A DNA stretch of 17,844 nt, from contig SKIY01000142.1 in NCBI GenBank assembly GCA_007116205.1, positions 1-17,844 on the forward strand, given 5' to 3'. Below, in pieces: positions 1 to 7,432 of the stretch. The first letter of the stretch is position 1. The number at the start of each line of letters is the position of its first letter. The notes under the pieces are model-generated. The model was not told the origin of the DNA. It did not search any database and saw nothing but the letters and a program-made list of their open reading frames with translations. A program made the translations under genes and the position numbers. This DNA comes from Candidatus Izemoplasma sp. Lineage in GTDB: Bacteria; Bacillota_I; Bacilli_A; Izemoplasmatales; Izemoplasmataceae.

Positions 1-315
1 ATTGAGTTTCCCTGTATTATATTGTAAAAAAACATGTGGATTACCTACATAACCACGGACTTGTCCATGGGCATTTGCGGTTGTTACCATACCTTCAAGC
101 GGACCGTCGCTTTCAACGCGGATGGTTATTTCTTGATCATCTTTATACATTGCCCCCATAATGACACTTGCGGTCAATAGTCTTCCCATAGCAGCGGCGC
201 TTGTTGGCCATAGATCATGGATTTGACGGGCTTTTTCTGATAAGTTTTTTGTGTTCGCTGCATAAATGCGAACGGTGCCATTAAAGGCGTATGCTTTTAC
301 TAAATAGTCTTTCAT
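1..315 (-). CDS. hslO: Hsp33 redox-regulated chaperone, N-terminal part (cut by window edge)
   Basis: Hsp33 is a cytosolic holdase chaperone switched on when oxidants release zinc from its C-terminal cysteine cluster. Translating the minus strand from the ATG at 315-313 gives 105 residues beginning MKDYLVKAYAFNGTVRIYAA, followed by a stretch reading roughly HDLWPTSAAAMGRLLTAS (residues 33-50), which is the conserved Hsp33 N-terminal substrate-binding domain. The segment with GPLEGMVTTANAHGQVRGYV (about residues 75-94) is also typical. The frame stays open to base 1, so the C-terminal zinc-binding CxC/CxxC region lies outside the window and cannot be checked. GGTGAT sits just upstream of the ATG. 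hslO and dusB are often neighbours in Firmicutes, usually in the same direction; here they diverge. Family assignment is firm; completeness of the gene is unknown. Confidence 0.93.
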   Translation of the reverse strand, partial: MKDYLVKAYAFNGTVRIYAANTKNLSEKARQIHDLWPTSAAAMGRLLTASVIMGAMYKDDQEITIRVESDGPLEGMVTTANAHGQVRGYVGNPHVFLQYNTGKLN

Positions 316-330
316 ATTATCACCGCGAAC

Positions 331-358
331 ATTATAGCATAGATTTTGTCTTATACAA
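331..358 (-). promoter_or_regulatory. Promoter for hslO
   Basis: On the minus strand a perfect TATAAT (336-331) is preceded by TGC, giving an extended -10 (TGCTATAAT), with TTGTAT (358-353) 16 bases further upstream. Only 15 bases separate the -10 from the ATG, so the leader would be very short and would start close to the GGTGAT ribosome site. Confidence 0.6.
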
Positions 359-363
359 AACAA

Positions 364-392
364 TTGAAAAAGGTTCTTTTTTCGCTTACAAT
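364..392 (+). promoter_or_regulatory. Sigma-A type promoter for dusB
   Basis: TTGAAA (364-369) and TACAAT (387-392) are separated by exactly 17 bases, a near-consensus housekeeping promoter. It overlaps the back of the divergent hslO promoter by only a few bases of spacing, so the two may compete. The dusB ATG follows 24 bases after the -10. Confidence 0.7.
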
Positions 393-415
393 ATTGACGT
401 TTAGGGTGTGATGAA

Positions 416-1387
416 ATGAAGATTGGTAATGTGACATTAAAAAATAATGTTTTTGTGGCGCCGCTTGCGGGAATTTCAAACGGGGCTTTTCGTTCGATTG
501 TGGCATCGTTTGGCGCAGGGCTTATATATACTGAAATGGTTAGTGATAAGGGCTTGTTGCATCATAATGAGAGAACACAAAATATGCTTGAAATTGGTGC
601 GGATGAAGGCGATGTTTCACTGCAACTATTTGGTGCTGATCCGAGACAGTTAGCTGAAGCAGTGAAGATTGTTGATACAAAGAGTGATGCAGTTATCATT
701 GATCTTAATGCAGGATGTCCGGTGCCTAAGGTTGTAAAGAGTAATGGTGGGGCTAAGTTGATGACTGATGAAGCGCTATTATTTTCGATTGTGCGTTCAA
801 TGGTTTTGGCGACGGATAAACCTGTCACGGTTAAAATACGTATGGGATGGGATCAAAATAGTTTAAACGCAGTTGCATTAGCAAAAGGTATTGAAAAGGC
901 CGGTGCTGCTGCGATTGCAATTCACGGGAGAACGAGAAAAGCGATGTATTCTGGTAAGGTGAATCTCGATAGTATAAAAGCAGTTGTTGAAGCGGTTGAT
1001 ATACCTGTGATTGGAAATGGAGATATTAAAACTCCAGAAGATGCAAAACAGATGCTTGATTATACTGGGTGTGCTGCGGTGATGATTGGACGTGGTGTAT
1101 TAGGAAATCCATGGCTTATTAAACAGACTATTGATTATTTGCGAACCGGTAAATATGATAAAGAGATTCTTTTAGAAGAAAGGTTTGCAATGATTAAGGT
1201 GCATACTAAGAAGTTAATTGATTTAAAAGGTGAAAAGGTGGCGCTTTTAGAAATGCGGTCTCATGTACCTTGGTATTTGAAGGGGTTGCCGCATGCAACT
1301 GTGGTGAAACAGGCAATGCTAAAGATGACTACGGCGGTGGAGTTGTTTGCGTTATTAGATACATATTATCAGCGCTTAAAAGGCTGA
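416..1387 (+). CDS. dusB: tRNA-dihydrouridine synthase (DusB family)
   Basis: FMN- and NADPH-dependent enzyme that reduces specific uridines of tRNA to dihydrouridine in the cytosol. The 323-residue product has the complete TIM-barrel pattern: FMN-binding VAPLAGISNGAFR near residues 14-26, EMVS at 40-43, QLFGADP at 70-76, the NAGCPVP loop holding the catalytic Cys101, GGAKLM just after it, TVKIRMGWD around 137-145, HGRTR, the FMN-phosphate segment GNGDI and the GRGVLGNPW motif. Length fits the family (about 320-335). The start is the ATG at 416 because AGGGTG lies 7-8 bases upstream and the nearer upstream ATG (411) runs into a stop at once. The gene stands alone with its own promoter and a terminator shared with hflX. 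Bacillus carries two or three Dus paralogues, so the exact uridine positions modified cannot be read from sequence. Confidence 0.95.
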   Translation: MKIGNVTLKNNVFVAPLAGISNGAFRSIVASFGAGLIYTEMVSDKGLLHHNERTQNMLEIGADEGDVSLQLFGADPRQLAEAVKIVDTKSDAVIIDLNAGCPVPKVVKSNGGAKLMTDEALLFSIVRSMVLATDKPVTVKIRMGWDQNSLNAVALAKGIEKAGAAAIAIHGRTRKAMYSGKVNLDSIKAVVEAVDIPVIGNGDIKTPEDAKQMLDYTGCAAVMIGRGVLGNPWLIKQTIDYLRTGKYDKEILLEERFAMIKVHTKKLIDLKGEKVALLEMRSHVPWYLKGLPHATVVKQAMLKMTTAVELFALLDTYYQRLKG

Positions 1388-1404
1388 AAATCAAATATTT
1401 AGAT

Positions 1405-1433
1405 AAAAAAAAGCTGATTATTTCAGCTTTTTT
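1405..1433. terminator. Bidirectional intrinsic terminator between dusB and hflX
   Basis: GCTGA (1413-1417) pairs with TCAGC (1423-1427) around a five-base loop, and the stem is extended by flanking A and T runs (1405-1412 with 1428-1433). Reading from either side gives a hairpin followed by a U tract, which suits the convergent genes ending at 1387 (+) and 1443 (-). Confidence 0.85.
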
Positions 1434-1442
1434 GTATTTATA

Positions 1443-2684
1443 TTAAATTTCATATTGTTTATAATTGTGTCTTATTGCACTCGATACACGCGCTTTGATA
1501 ATCGTTCCATCGTTATCATGTGTGGTTTCAATAATATGGCTGTGCTCATTGAGTACGTTGATCACTTCGCCAGCGCTATAAGGTATTTTGTATGTAATGG
1601 TTTTGTCATTTTGTGAAAGCAAGTTTGTGAGGGTATCGATGAGGGAATCGATATTTTTTTGGTTTTTTAGGGATACTTTTACTGCTGGATTAAATCCGTG
1701 TGGAAGGGTCTCTTCAGTTAAGTCTATTTTGTTGAACACATATAAGGTTTCGATGTGGTCTGCGTCGAGTTGTTTTAAGACGCTTTGTGTTGTTGTGATT
1801 TGTTCTAGGTAGTCTGGGTTTGAAAAGTCGATGACATGTAATAATAGATCGGCTTCTTTGATTTCTTCTAAGGTCGATTTAAAGGAATCAATTAAATCGT
1901 GTGGAAGATTAGATATGAAACCGATGGTATCTGTGAGGATGAAAGGTTTACTGTTGTTTAGTTCGATGCGTCTTGAGGTTGTTTCTAGTGTTGCGAAGAG
2001 TTGGTCTTTAACGTTGACTGTGTGATCGTCTGTGGTTTTAGATGAGGCTAATAAGGTATTCATTAATGTGCTTTTTCCGGCATTGGTGTACCCGACGATT
2101 GCGACGGTTTTAATCGGTGATTTTTGTCGGTATCTTCGGTTGGTTTGTCGGATGGTGACAATTTGTTTTAGTTGTTTTTCTTTACGCACAATATCAGATT
2201 CTATTTTTCTTCGACTCAGTTCGATTTTCTTTTCTCCTGGACCTCTAGAACCGATACCGCCTTGTTGTCTTTCAAAGGATGCGGTCATGGATTTGAGTCG
2301 TGGAAGGAGGTACTTTAAATGTGCGACCTCGACTTGGAGCATGGCTTCTTTGGTTTTGGCACGTTTTGAAAATATATCTAGTATTAAGAGGGTTCTATCG
2401 ACGACAGGGATATTGAATATTTCTTCTAGGTTGCGAATTTGGCTGCTGGTGAGCTCATCATTAAATAAGACGAGATCGACAGGATTATTTTGTATATGGG
2501 TAGATATTTCTTCGACTTTACCTCGCCCGATGCGATAGGGTGCGGTTGCTTGTGTGATGTCTTGTGTGAAGCGTGCAGTTGTTTCGATATTTAGTGTATC
2601 GGCGAGTGCAGCGAGTTCGTCCATGTAGATTTTTAGTTTGTTTCCTTTGTAGCGATTAATCCCTACAAGAATTGCTTTTTTCAT
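1443..2684 (-). CDS. hflX: Ribosome-associated GTPase HflX
   Basis: HflX binds the 50S subunit and, in characterised species, splits stalled or heat/antibiotic-arrested 70S ribosomes. The 413-residue protein shows the HflX N-terminal domain (about 1-130), then the family-specific glycine-rich segment GGIGSRGPGEKKIE at 142-155, and a GTPase domain with G1 GYTNAGKST (198-206), G3 DTIGF (252-256) and G4 NKID (318-321). The C-terminal part (about 365-413) matches the small terminal domain seen in full-length HflX. Length is normal. The start is supported by AGAGGTGAT seven bases ahead of the ATG. It has its own extended -10 promoter downstream of the nrdJ terminator, so it looks monocistronic. 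Nothing appears broken. Confidence 0.95.
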   Translation of the reverse strand: MKKAILVGINRYKGNKLKIYMDELAALADTLNIETTARFTQDITQATAPYRIGRGKVEEISTHIQNNPVDLVLFNDELTSSQIRNLEEIFNIPVVDRTLLILDIFSKRAKTKEAMLQVEVAHLKYLLPRLKSMTASFERQQGGIGSRGPGEKKIELSRRKIESDIVRKEKQLKQIVTIRQTNRRYRQKSPIKTVAIVGYTNAGKSTLMNTLLASSKTTDDHTVNVKDQLFATLETTSRRIELNNSKPFILTDTIGFISNLPHDLIDSFKSTLEEIKEADLLLHVIDFSNPDYLEQITTTQSVLKQLDADHIETLYVFNKIDLTEETLPHGFNPAVKVSLKNQKNIDSLIDTLTNLLSQNDKTITYKIPYSAGEVINVLNEHSHIIETTHDNDGTIIKARVSSAIRHNYKQYEI

Positions 2685-2702
2685 GTAATCACCTCTTGAT
2701 TC

Positions 2703-2711
2703 ATTATAGCA
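2703..2711 (-). promoter_or_regulatory. Extended -10 promoter for hflX
   Basis: The minus strand reads TGCTATAAT across 2711-2703, an extended -10. No good -35 is seen at 16-18 bases, consistent with TGn-type promoters. The hflX ATG begins 18 bases after the -10. Confidence 0.55.
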
Positions 2712-2728
2712 TGTATGTGGGAATTAAA

Positions 2729-2757
2729 GAAAAAAAGAAGCGTATGAATACGCTTCT
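2729..2757 (-). terminator. Intrinsic terminator of nrdJ
   Basis: On the minus strand AGAAGCGTA (2757-2749) pairs perfectly with TACGCTTCT (2744-2736) over a four-base loop, followed by seven consecutive T. Two bases of the nrdJ TAG stop codon are part of the stem. Confidence 0.92.
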
Positions 2758-5287
2758 AAAGTCCACATTTTAACTGAGCATTACAGTTGGTACAGGTATG
2801 ACATCCACCGAGGTTTTCAACGGTACCTTCTAAACAAATAGGACAGATGTCTCCCGCTTCGACACCGATGTTTCGGTCTTGTCTATCGCTCCGTAACCCT
2901 TTGGTTTTGGATGCTTTCGGTTCTTTTTTCTGGTCTTCTAGTTCGATACCAAGGTCTTGAATACCAACTTGTTTTGGTTTTTTTGGTTTTTCATCGTCAT
3001 CGCGGGTGAGGCTTAAAACTTGAGCATCGCGAGAACCATCAACATAAACAGTCCCACCTTTTGCGCCACCTTTATATAGGCGTTGGTAAACTTGCTCGAC
3101 TTCTTCTACAGAGTACCCTTTTGGTGCGTTTACGGTTTTAGAGATAGAAGAGTCAACCCAGTTTTGGATGGTGCACTGAACATCCACATGTGCTTCTGGG
3201 GATAGATCCATTGCGCTAATGAATGTTTCTGGAAGTGTGTCTTTTGTAAAGCCAGGGTAGGCTTTTAGATATTTATCTACGATTGGCGCATTCACTTCTA
3301 TGAATTTTCCTAATCGTCCACTTCTAAAGTAACTAAATGCGAAGTAAGGTTCTAATCCAGTTGAGACACCAACCATGGTTCCGGTTGAACCTGTTGGCGC
3401 GATGGTTAAGAGATGCGAGTTTCGTATACCGTGTTTTCTAACGCCTTCTCTAATGTGTTCTGGCATTTTTTTCATATAGCCGCTATTAAGTATTTTTTCA
3501 CGGTTTTCTTGTGTTTTAAGGAATGGGAACGAGCCTTTCTCTTTCGCGAGTTCGATACTTGTCTCGTAAGCTTTTGTGGCGATGAACTCAAAGAGTTTAT
3601 TAATAAGTTTGGTGCCGTCTTTTGAACCGTATTTCCGGTTACACCAAATCAGTAAGTCGTGTAATCCCATAACACCTAGACCAACACGGCGTTCACCAAG
3701 CGCTTGTTCTTTGTTTTCTTCTAAGAAATAGTGGGTTTTGTCGATAACGTTATCTTGTAATCGTACTGCGGTTTTAATGGTTTTAGCTAATTTGTCCCAA
3801 TCGACATCTTTGGTTTCATGATCGACCATGTTAGATAGGTTTAGCGCTGCTAAGTTACAGACTGAATATGGGGCAAGTGGTTGCTCACCACATGGGTTTG
3901 TACAGACGACTTTGTTGTCATAACCGGTTGCGTTTGTCATTTCATTAGCGTTGTCGATAAAGAAAATTCCTGGTTCTGCAGAATAGGTTGCACAAATATT
4001 GATTAGGTTCCAAAGTTCTTTTGCAGGGATGGTTCGATAGGTTTTAACTGGTAATCCCATTTTTTCCCATTCACGAACATCTCCAACATGCATCCATTTT
4101 TCATCATAGATGGCTTTTTGCTCTGGTGTATAGTTATCGATATCTGGAAATCTTAAAGCATAAGCTTCGTTACGTTCTACAGCGTCCATGAATTCTTTTG
4201 TTATGGCAACGGAAATGTTTGCGCCACTTAAGAATTCGGCGTTGTTCACTTCGTGGTGACCACCTTTATTTAAGCGTTCGAAAGCGGCATCTACGATGCG
4301 TTTTGAAAATAGGTCAGGTTTGTTTTTAGCCTGTTCTAAGATGTATTCGTTAATTTCAACTTCTTCATCGCTTAGTGGGACGAATTTTAGTTTATTTTTA
4401 GCAGCTTTAACAATGGCTTGATCTTCTAAGGTATCGATTAAAAATTGTAGTATTTTTGGGTTTTGCATCTTTGAGATGATAAAATCGATGATGTCTGGAT
4501 GCCAATCGGCGAGCATGATCATCTGTGCACCCCGACGTGAACCGCCTTGTTCTACTAGATGGGTCAGTTCTGATAAGTCATGGAGCCAGCTCACTGCACC
4601 ACTAGATTTACCGTTGACGCCTTTAGCGAGCGCATTTTTAGGGCGAAGTGTGGAACCGTTCGTACCAACACCGCCACCGCGACTCATTATTTCCATAACT
4701 TGTTTTCTGTGGTCGCTTATGCCACCGCGTGAATCATTGATAAAAGGCATAACAAAACAGTTAAAATAGGTTACTTTGGTGTTTGATCCAGCACCGAATA
4801 ATACGCGACCTGCAGGCACGAGGTTGAGGTTTGCAACCTCATCGTAAAAGGCTGCTTTTACGGCTTCGCTTTCGTCTTGTCCAAGGTGCTCTGCGAGTCT
4901 TTTAGCTATTTGCTCGTAATATAGCTCTAAAGGTTTATCAATTTGACGGATGTTTCTTTTTATACAGCCATCTTTATCAGCGTCTTCTGTAGTTGCTAAA
5001 GACTCTGCTTCTACTTTAATCGTTATGGTATCGCCATCTATTTTTGTGACATTACCAATACCGCGGGCAGGAAATTTAGGATCGTCTTTAACGATTGTTA
5101 TGACTAAATCACCTTCTTTGAGGGTTTTTAGGGTTAAATCTTTTTGGGTGTAACGGTCGAGCATAACAAGTCTGGAAACCCCTTCAAGTGTTTGCGTCAT
5201 GTCTTCTGTGACGGGGAACAGATGTTTAAAATGGGTTGTTATGTCCTTGTTAAGTGCTTCGATAAAATCTTTTTTGTATGATTTCAT
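2756..5287 (-). CDS. nrdJ: Adenosylcobalamin-dependent (class II) ribonucleotide reductase
   Basis: Reduces ribonucleotides to deoxyribonucleotides using a B12-derived radical, with no need for oxygen or a separate radical subunit. The 843-residue product carries the three active-site cysteines in the class II arrangement: Cys177 in TYFNCFV, the thiyl-radical Cys466 in NPCGEQPL with Asn464 and Glu468, and Cys477 in SVCNLAALNLS. PTGSTGTM is the substrate-phosphate loop. The C-terminal tail (815-841) has six cysteines in a CPIC...CHTCTNC...CG pattern typical of long NrdJ. An in-frame ATG at 5323 would add 12 residues, but it lies inside the -10 box; the ATG at 5287 has TGGAGGT six bases upstream and is the real start. 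About 75 residues near 277-350 look like a lineage-specific insertion before NISVAIT. The leader is too short to hold a cobalamin riboswitch. No other RNR is visible here. Confidence 0.95.
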   Translation of the reverse strand: MKSYKKDFIEALNKDITTHFKHLFPVTEDMTQTLEGVSRLVMLDRYTQKDLTLKTLKEGDLVITIVKDDPKFPARGIGNVTKIDGDTITIKVEAESLATTEDADKDGCIKRNIRQIDKPLELYYEQIAKRLAEHLGQDESEAVKAAFYDEVANLNLVPAGRVLFGAGSNTKVTYFNCFVMPFINDSRGGISDHRKQVMEIMSRGGGVGTNGSTLRPKNALAKGVNGKSSGAVSWLHDLSELTHLVEQGGSRRGAQMIMLADWHPDIIDFIISKMQNPKILQFLIDTLEDQAIVKAAKNKLKFVPLSDEEVEINEYILEQAKNKPDLFSKRIVDAAFERLNKGGHHEVNNAEFLSGANISVAITKEFMDAVERNEAYALRFPDIDNYTPEQKAIYDEKWMHVGDVREWEKMGLPVKTYRTIPAKELWNLINICATYSAEPGIFFIDNANEMTNATGYDNKVVCTNPCGEQPLAPYSVCNLAALNLSNMVDHETKDVDWDKLAKTIKTAVRLQDNVIDKTHYFLEENKEQALGERRVGLGVMGLHDLLIWCNRKYGSKDGTKLINKLFEFIATKAYETSIELAKEKGSFPFLKTQENREKILNSGYMKKMPEHIREGVRKHGIRNSHLLTIAPTGSTGTMVGVSTGLEPYFAFSYFRSGRLGKFIEVNAPIVDKYLKAYPGFTKDTLPETFISAMDLSPEAHVDVQCTIQNWVDSSISKTVNAPKGYSVEEVEQVYQRLYKGGAKGGTVYVDGSRDAQVLSLTRDDDEKPKKPKQVGIQDLGIELEDQKKEPKASKTKGLRSDRQDRNIGVEAGDICPICLEGTVENLGGCHTCTNCNAQLKCGL

Positions 5288-5321
5288 AATATAACCTCCA
5301 AAGAAATTTCTTTTAATGTTC

Positions 5322-5327
5322 ATTATA
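5322..5327 (-). promoter_or_regulatory. -10 element of the nrdJ promoter
   Basis: The minus strand has a perfect TATAAT at 5327-5322, about 35 bases ahead of the preferred start codon and 22 ahead of the GGAGGT site. No convincing -35 or extended -10 accompanies it, so the call rests on the -10 and spacing alone. Confidence 0.45.
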
Positions 5328-5421
5328 GTTTATGTTAAGTTTAATGTGTAGGCTTGACATTTAAAGTATGCTATGAAAGATTTATACAGTGCGCTCAGTC
5401 GATTTTAGTTTTTTTATTAAA

Positions 5422-5450
5422 AATGAATTTAGACATTTTTTTAATTCATT
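5422..5450 (+). repeat. AT-rich inverted repeat in the nrdJ-cdaA spacer
   Basis: AATGAATT (5422-5429) and AATTCATT (5443-5450) are perfect 8-base inverted arms around a 13-base loop ending in seven T. It lies just upstream of the likely cdaA promoter. It could be an operator or a weak hairpin, or chance in AT-rich DNA. The rest of the 239-nt spacer (5288-5526) holds the two divergent promoters and nothing else I can recognise. Confidence 0.3.
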
Positions 5451-5455
5451 AGCAG

Positions 5456-5486
5456 TTGTTAAAAAAACTTTTTTCTATGTTATAAT
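5456..5486 (+). promoter_or_regulatory. Promoter for the cdaA operon
   Basis: A perfect TATAAT (5481-5486) preceded by TGT forms an extended -10. TTGTTA (5456-5461) lies 19 bases upstream, or GTTAAA (5458-5463) at 17 bases. The cdaA ATG follows 40 bases after the -10. No other good promoter is visible before 9384, so this one probably drives the six genes from cdaA to the YutD-like gene. Confidence 0.6.
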
Positions 5487-5526
5487 TTATGTAACTTGCC
5501 ATCAACGAAAAGCCTGGAGGCGTTTT

Positions 5527-6261
5527 ATGGAAATCATTGATGTTTTGATCATTAATATGTATCTTTTAGCGATATTCACAACCTTAGTTAAACAGAAAAC
5601 GAATTTAAATATTTACCGTACGTTGAAACTGTTTGTGGTTGTGCTTTTTGTATTGATTATAAGAATGGTTTTTATGACACCGCCGGTGTTGGATATTGTG
5701 ACGCTTGTAAAGATTATACCACTAATCTTTGTTGTTGTATTGATGGTGCAAACAGAATTTCGTTTGTTGTTAAGATTGATTGGTGTGAAAACGGGATTAT
5801 TACTATCAAATACCATTGAAGAGTCTGTGAAAGAAGAATTAATAAAAAGTGTGAGTTATTTATCGGAACGTAAGATTGGAGCATTAATTACGTTTGAACG
5901 TGCGGTTACGCTTGAAGATTATATCCGTACAGCTTTTCAAATCCATGCGCCGCTGACCGCAGAGTTGCTTTCCACTATTTTTGTGCCGCAGACACCGCTA
6001 CATGATGGAGCGGTTATTATTAAGGGCAATGAAGTGGTTTGTGCGGGAACGTATTTTCCACCGAGTGAAAATCCAGATATTCCTAAGTATTTAGGCTCTA
6101 GGCATCGTGCAGCGATTGGTATTAGTGAAGTGAGTGATGCGTTAACGATTATTGTTAGTGAGCAAACAGGCTATATAAGTGTCGCGGTAGATGGGTATTT
6201 AGATCAGGATATTAGCCAGGAATCTTTGGTATTATATTTAGAGAAATATTTACAAAATTAG
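5527..6261 (+). CDS. cdaA: Diadenylate cyclase CdaA (membrane-bound c-di-AMP synthase)
   Basis: Condenses two ATP into cyclic di-AMP, the messenger controlling potassium and osmolyte balance in Gram-positive bacteria. The 244-residue protein has about three N-terminal membrane segments (roughly 5-20, 32-50 and 57-76), a short linker, then a DAC (DisA_N) domain from about residue 100. Both catalytic motifs are intact: DGA at 160-162 (in TPLHDGAVII) and RHR at 192-194 (in GSRHRAAIGIS). A GTG at 5389 would extend the frame upstream, but the ATG at 5527 is preceded by CTGGAGG at a proper distance and the promoter lies inside the extension, so 5527 is chosen. It is a little shorter than the roughly 270-residue Bacillus enzyme, mostly at the C terminus. 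Unusually, cdaR and glmM do not follow it; the next gene is a PAS/GGDEF-like membrane protein. Confidence 0.95.
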   Translation: MEIIDVLIINMYLLAIFTTLVKQKTNLNIYRTLKLFVVVLFVLIIRMVFMTPPVLDIVTLVKIIPLIFVVVLMVQTEFRLLLRLIGVKTGLLLSNTIEESVKEELIKSVSYLSERKIGALITFERAVTLEDYIRTAFQIHAPLTAELLSTIFVPQTPLHDGAVIIKGNEVVCAGTYFPPSENPDIPKYLGSRHRAAIGISEVSDALTIIVSEQTGYISVAVDGYLDQDISQESLVLYLEKYLQN

Positions 6262-6282
6262 GTTTAAAAAGGGGGCTTAGAC

Positions 6283-7428
6283 ATGCTTATACTTGAGATT
6301 ATAGCAATCCTTGCTGGATGGTTTTTATTGCTTGTTATTAAGCTTGTCAAAGCACGAAAGATGGCATTAGAATTGTTGCTTTTTCTAGGGGCTATAGGGC
6401 TTTATGTTGTTTCGGTGGTGCTTGAAATTTATGTCGTTGATAAAGCCATTTTAACATGGACTGTCTATGGGGGCTTTTTAATAAGCTTATTTTTTTTCGA
6501 TGCATCGATACTGTGGCTGCGTTCACCAAAGGTTAATGCTATTAAACAGTTACGGAAAGAACATCGCAATGTTGTGATGGGTTATGAGTCATTGCGCAAG
6601 CGTTTTATTGCGACAATTGATTTGTTACGTGATGGCTTGGCATTTCGTAGTAATGATGGAAATATGTTTGGGACAGATAAATTTATACGTATGATTGGGT
6701 TTGAAAATAATGAGTTTTCTCAGGCATCATTTGATAAATTGATTCACCCTGATGATATTACTGGGTATAAAGCAGCGATAGCTAAGTTAAAAAAGAAACA
6801 ACCAAATTATGAAATGAGTTACCGGTTTAAAAAGGGAAATCAGTATATTTGGCTGAAGGAAAAGGGTACGATGATTTTTTATGATGATCATACTATGGTA
6901 ATTTCGATGACGAAAAGTATTGATACATTGCGGTATCCTGAGACTGAGGTTGAGTATTTAAATAAAATGAAGCTTGATCATGCGTTTTTGGAGTACTTAC
7001 AAAGTTTAAATCGCTTAAAGGTACCGTATTATGTGGTGTTACTTGAGTTGTCTAATATTCCTGCGATGAATGAGAAGTATGGCCGTGACATAGGCGATTT
7101 AATGATGGGTGAGTTTATTAATAAGTTACGTTTTAATTTTGTTAAAGATGAACATAGTATTTTTAGGTTAACGGGGATTCGTTTTGCGATGGTGATGAAA
7201 GATGAACGAAAGTTTAAAATTTTAGAACGGGCTTTAAAGCATGGTGGCGATTTGTTGAATTTTGATATGAAGTTTGGAAATGTACATGAAAGTGTTTATC
7301 CGCACTTTGGAATTCAAAAGATTACGATGTTTGAAGAGCCGCTTGATGATGTTATTAACCGCAATAAGAAGGCTTTAGAGATTGCGATTAGTAACGATAC
7401 ACATGAAAATTATTTTATGATTGGGTGA
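6283..7428 (+). CDS. Membrane PAS protein with degenerate GGDEF domain
   Basis: No named family recognised. The 381-residue product has three hydrophobic segments (about 3-21, 30-50 and 58-79), a basic/helical linker (80-110), a PAS-like region (about 112-212, with IHPDDITGYKAAI followed by YRFKKGNQYIWLKEKG) and a GGDEF-like fold (about 225-375). In the latter, LLELSNIPAMNEKYGRDIGD (253-272) matches the usual D-x-D-xF-K-x-x-N-D-x-x-GH-xx-GD block, but the signature GGDEF is replaced by TGIRF (297-301) and the first metal Asp is Glu255, so cyclase activity is unlikely. This resembles the N-terminal half of GdpP (membrane-PAS-degenerate GGDEF) without the DHH/DHHA1 phosphodiesterase half. AGGGGGC precedes the ATG, 21 bases after cdaA. 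By position it may sense a ligand and modulate CdaA; that role is inference. Confidence 0.75.
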   Translation: MLILEIIAILAGWFLLLVIKLVKARKMALELLLFLGAIGLYVVSVVLEIYVVDKAILTWTVYGGFLISLFFFDASILWLRSPKVNAIKQLRKEHRNVVMGYESLRKRFIATIDLLRDGLAFRSNDGNMFGTDKFIRMIGFENNEFSQASFDKLIHPDDITGYKAAIAKLKKKQPNYEMSYRFKKGNQYIWLKEKGTMIFYDDHTMVISMTKSIDTLRYPETEVEYLNKMKLDHAFLEYLQSLNRLKVPYYVVLLELSNIPAMNEKYGRDIGDLMMGEFINKLRFNFVKDEHSIFRLTGIRFAMVMKDERKFKILERALKHGGDLLNFDMKFGNVHESVYPHFGIQKITMFEEPLDDVINRNKKALEIAISNDTHENYFMIG

Positions 7429-7432
7429 TGAT

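Noticed and set aside
562..828. An 88-codon open frame antisense to dusB
   Set aside because: Composition follows the complementary codons of dusB; no ribosome site, no promoter and no family resemblance.
2032..2538. A 168-codon open frame antisense to hflX
   Set aside because: It is the complement of the HflX core including the GTPase G1 region, has no ribosome site or recognisable motif, and the hflX strand encodes a complete conserved protein.
5288..5340. Cobalamin riboswitch or NrdR box ahead of nrdJ
   Set aside because: The leader from the -10 to the start codon is only about 30 bases and shows no B12-box or NrdR-like palindrome.
5354..5387. A perfect TTGACA at 5354 as a second cdaA promoter
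   Set aside because: No acceptable -10 at 16-18 bases; the nearest TTATAC is 22 bases away.
5389..5526. A 46-residue N-terminal extension of CdaA from a GTG
   Set aside because: The extended -10 promoter and the GGAGG ribosome site both lie inside it, and the ATG at 5527 gives the normal CdaA N terminus.
6940..7428. Active diguanylate cyclase
   Set aside because: The GGDEF signature is TGIRF and the first metal Asp is Glu, so c-di-GMP synthesis is not expected.
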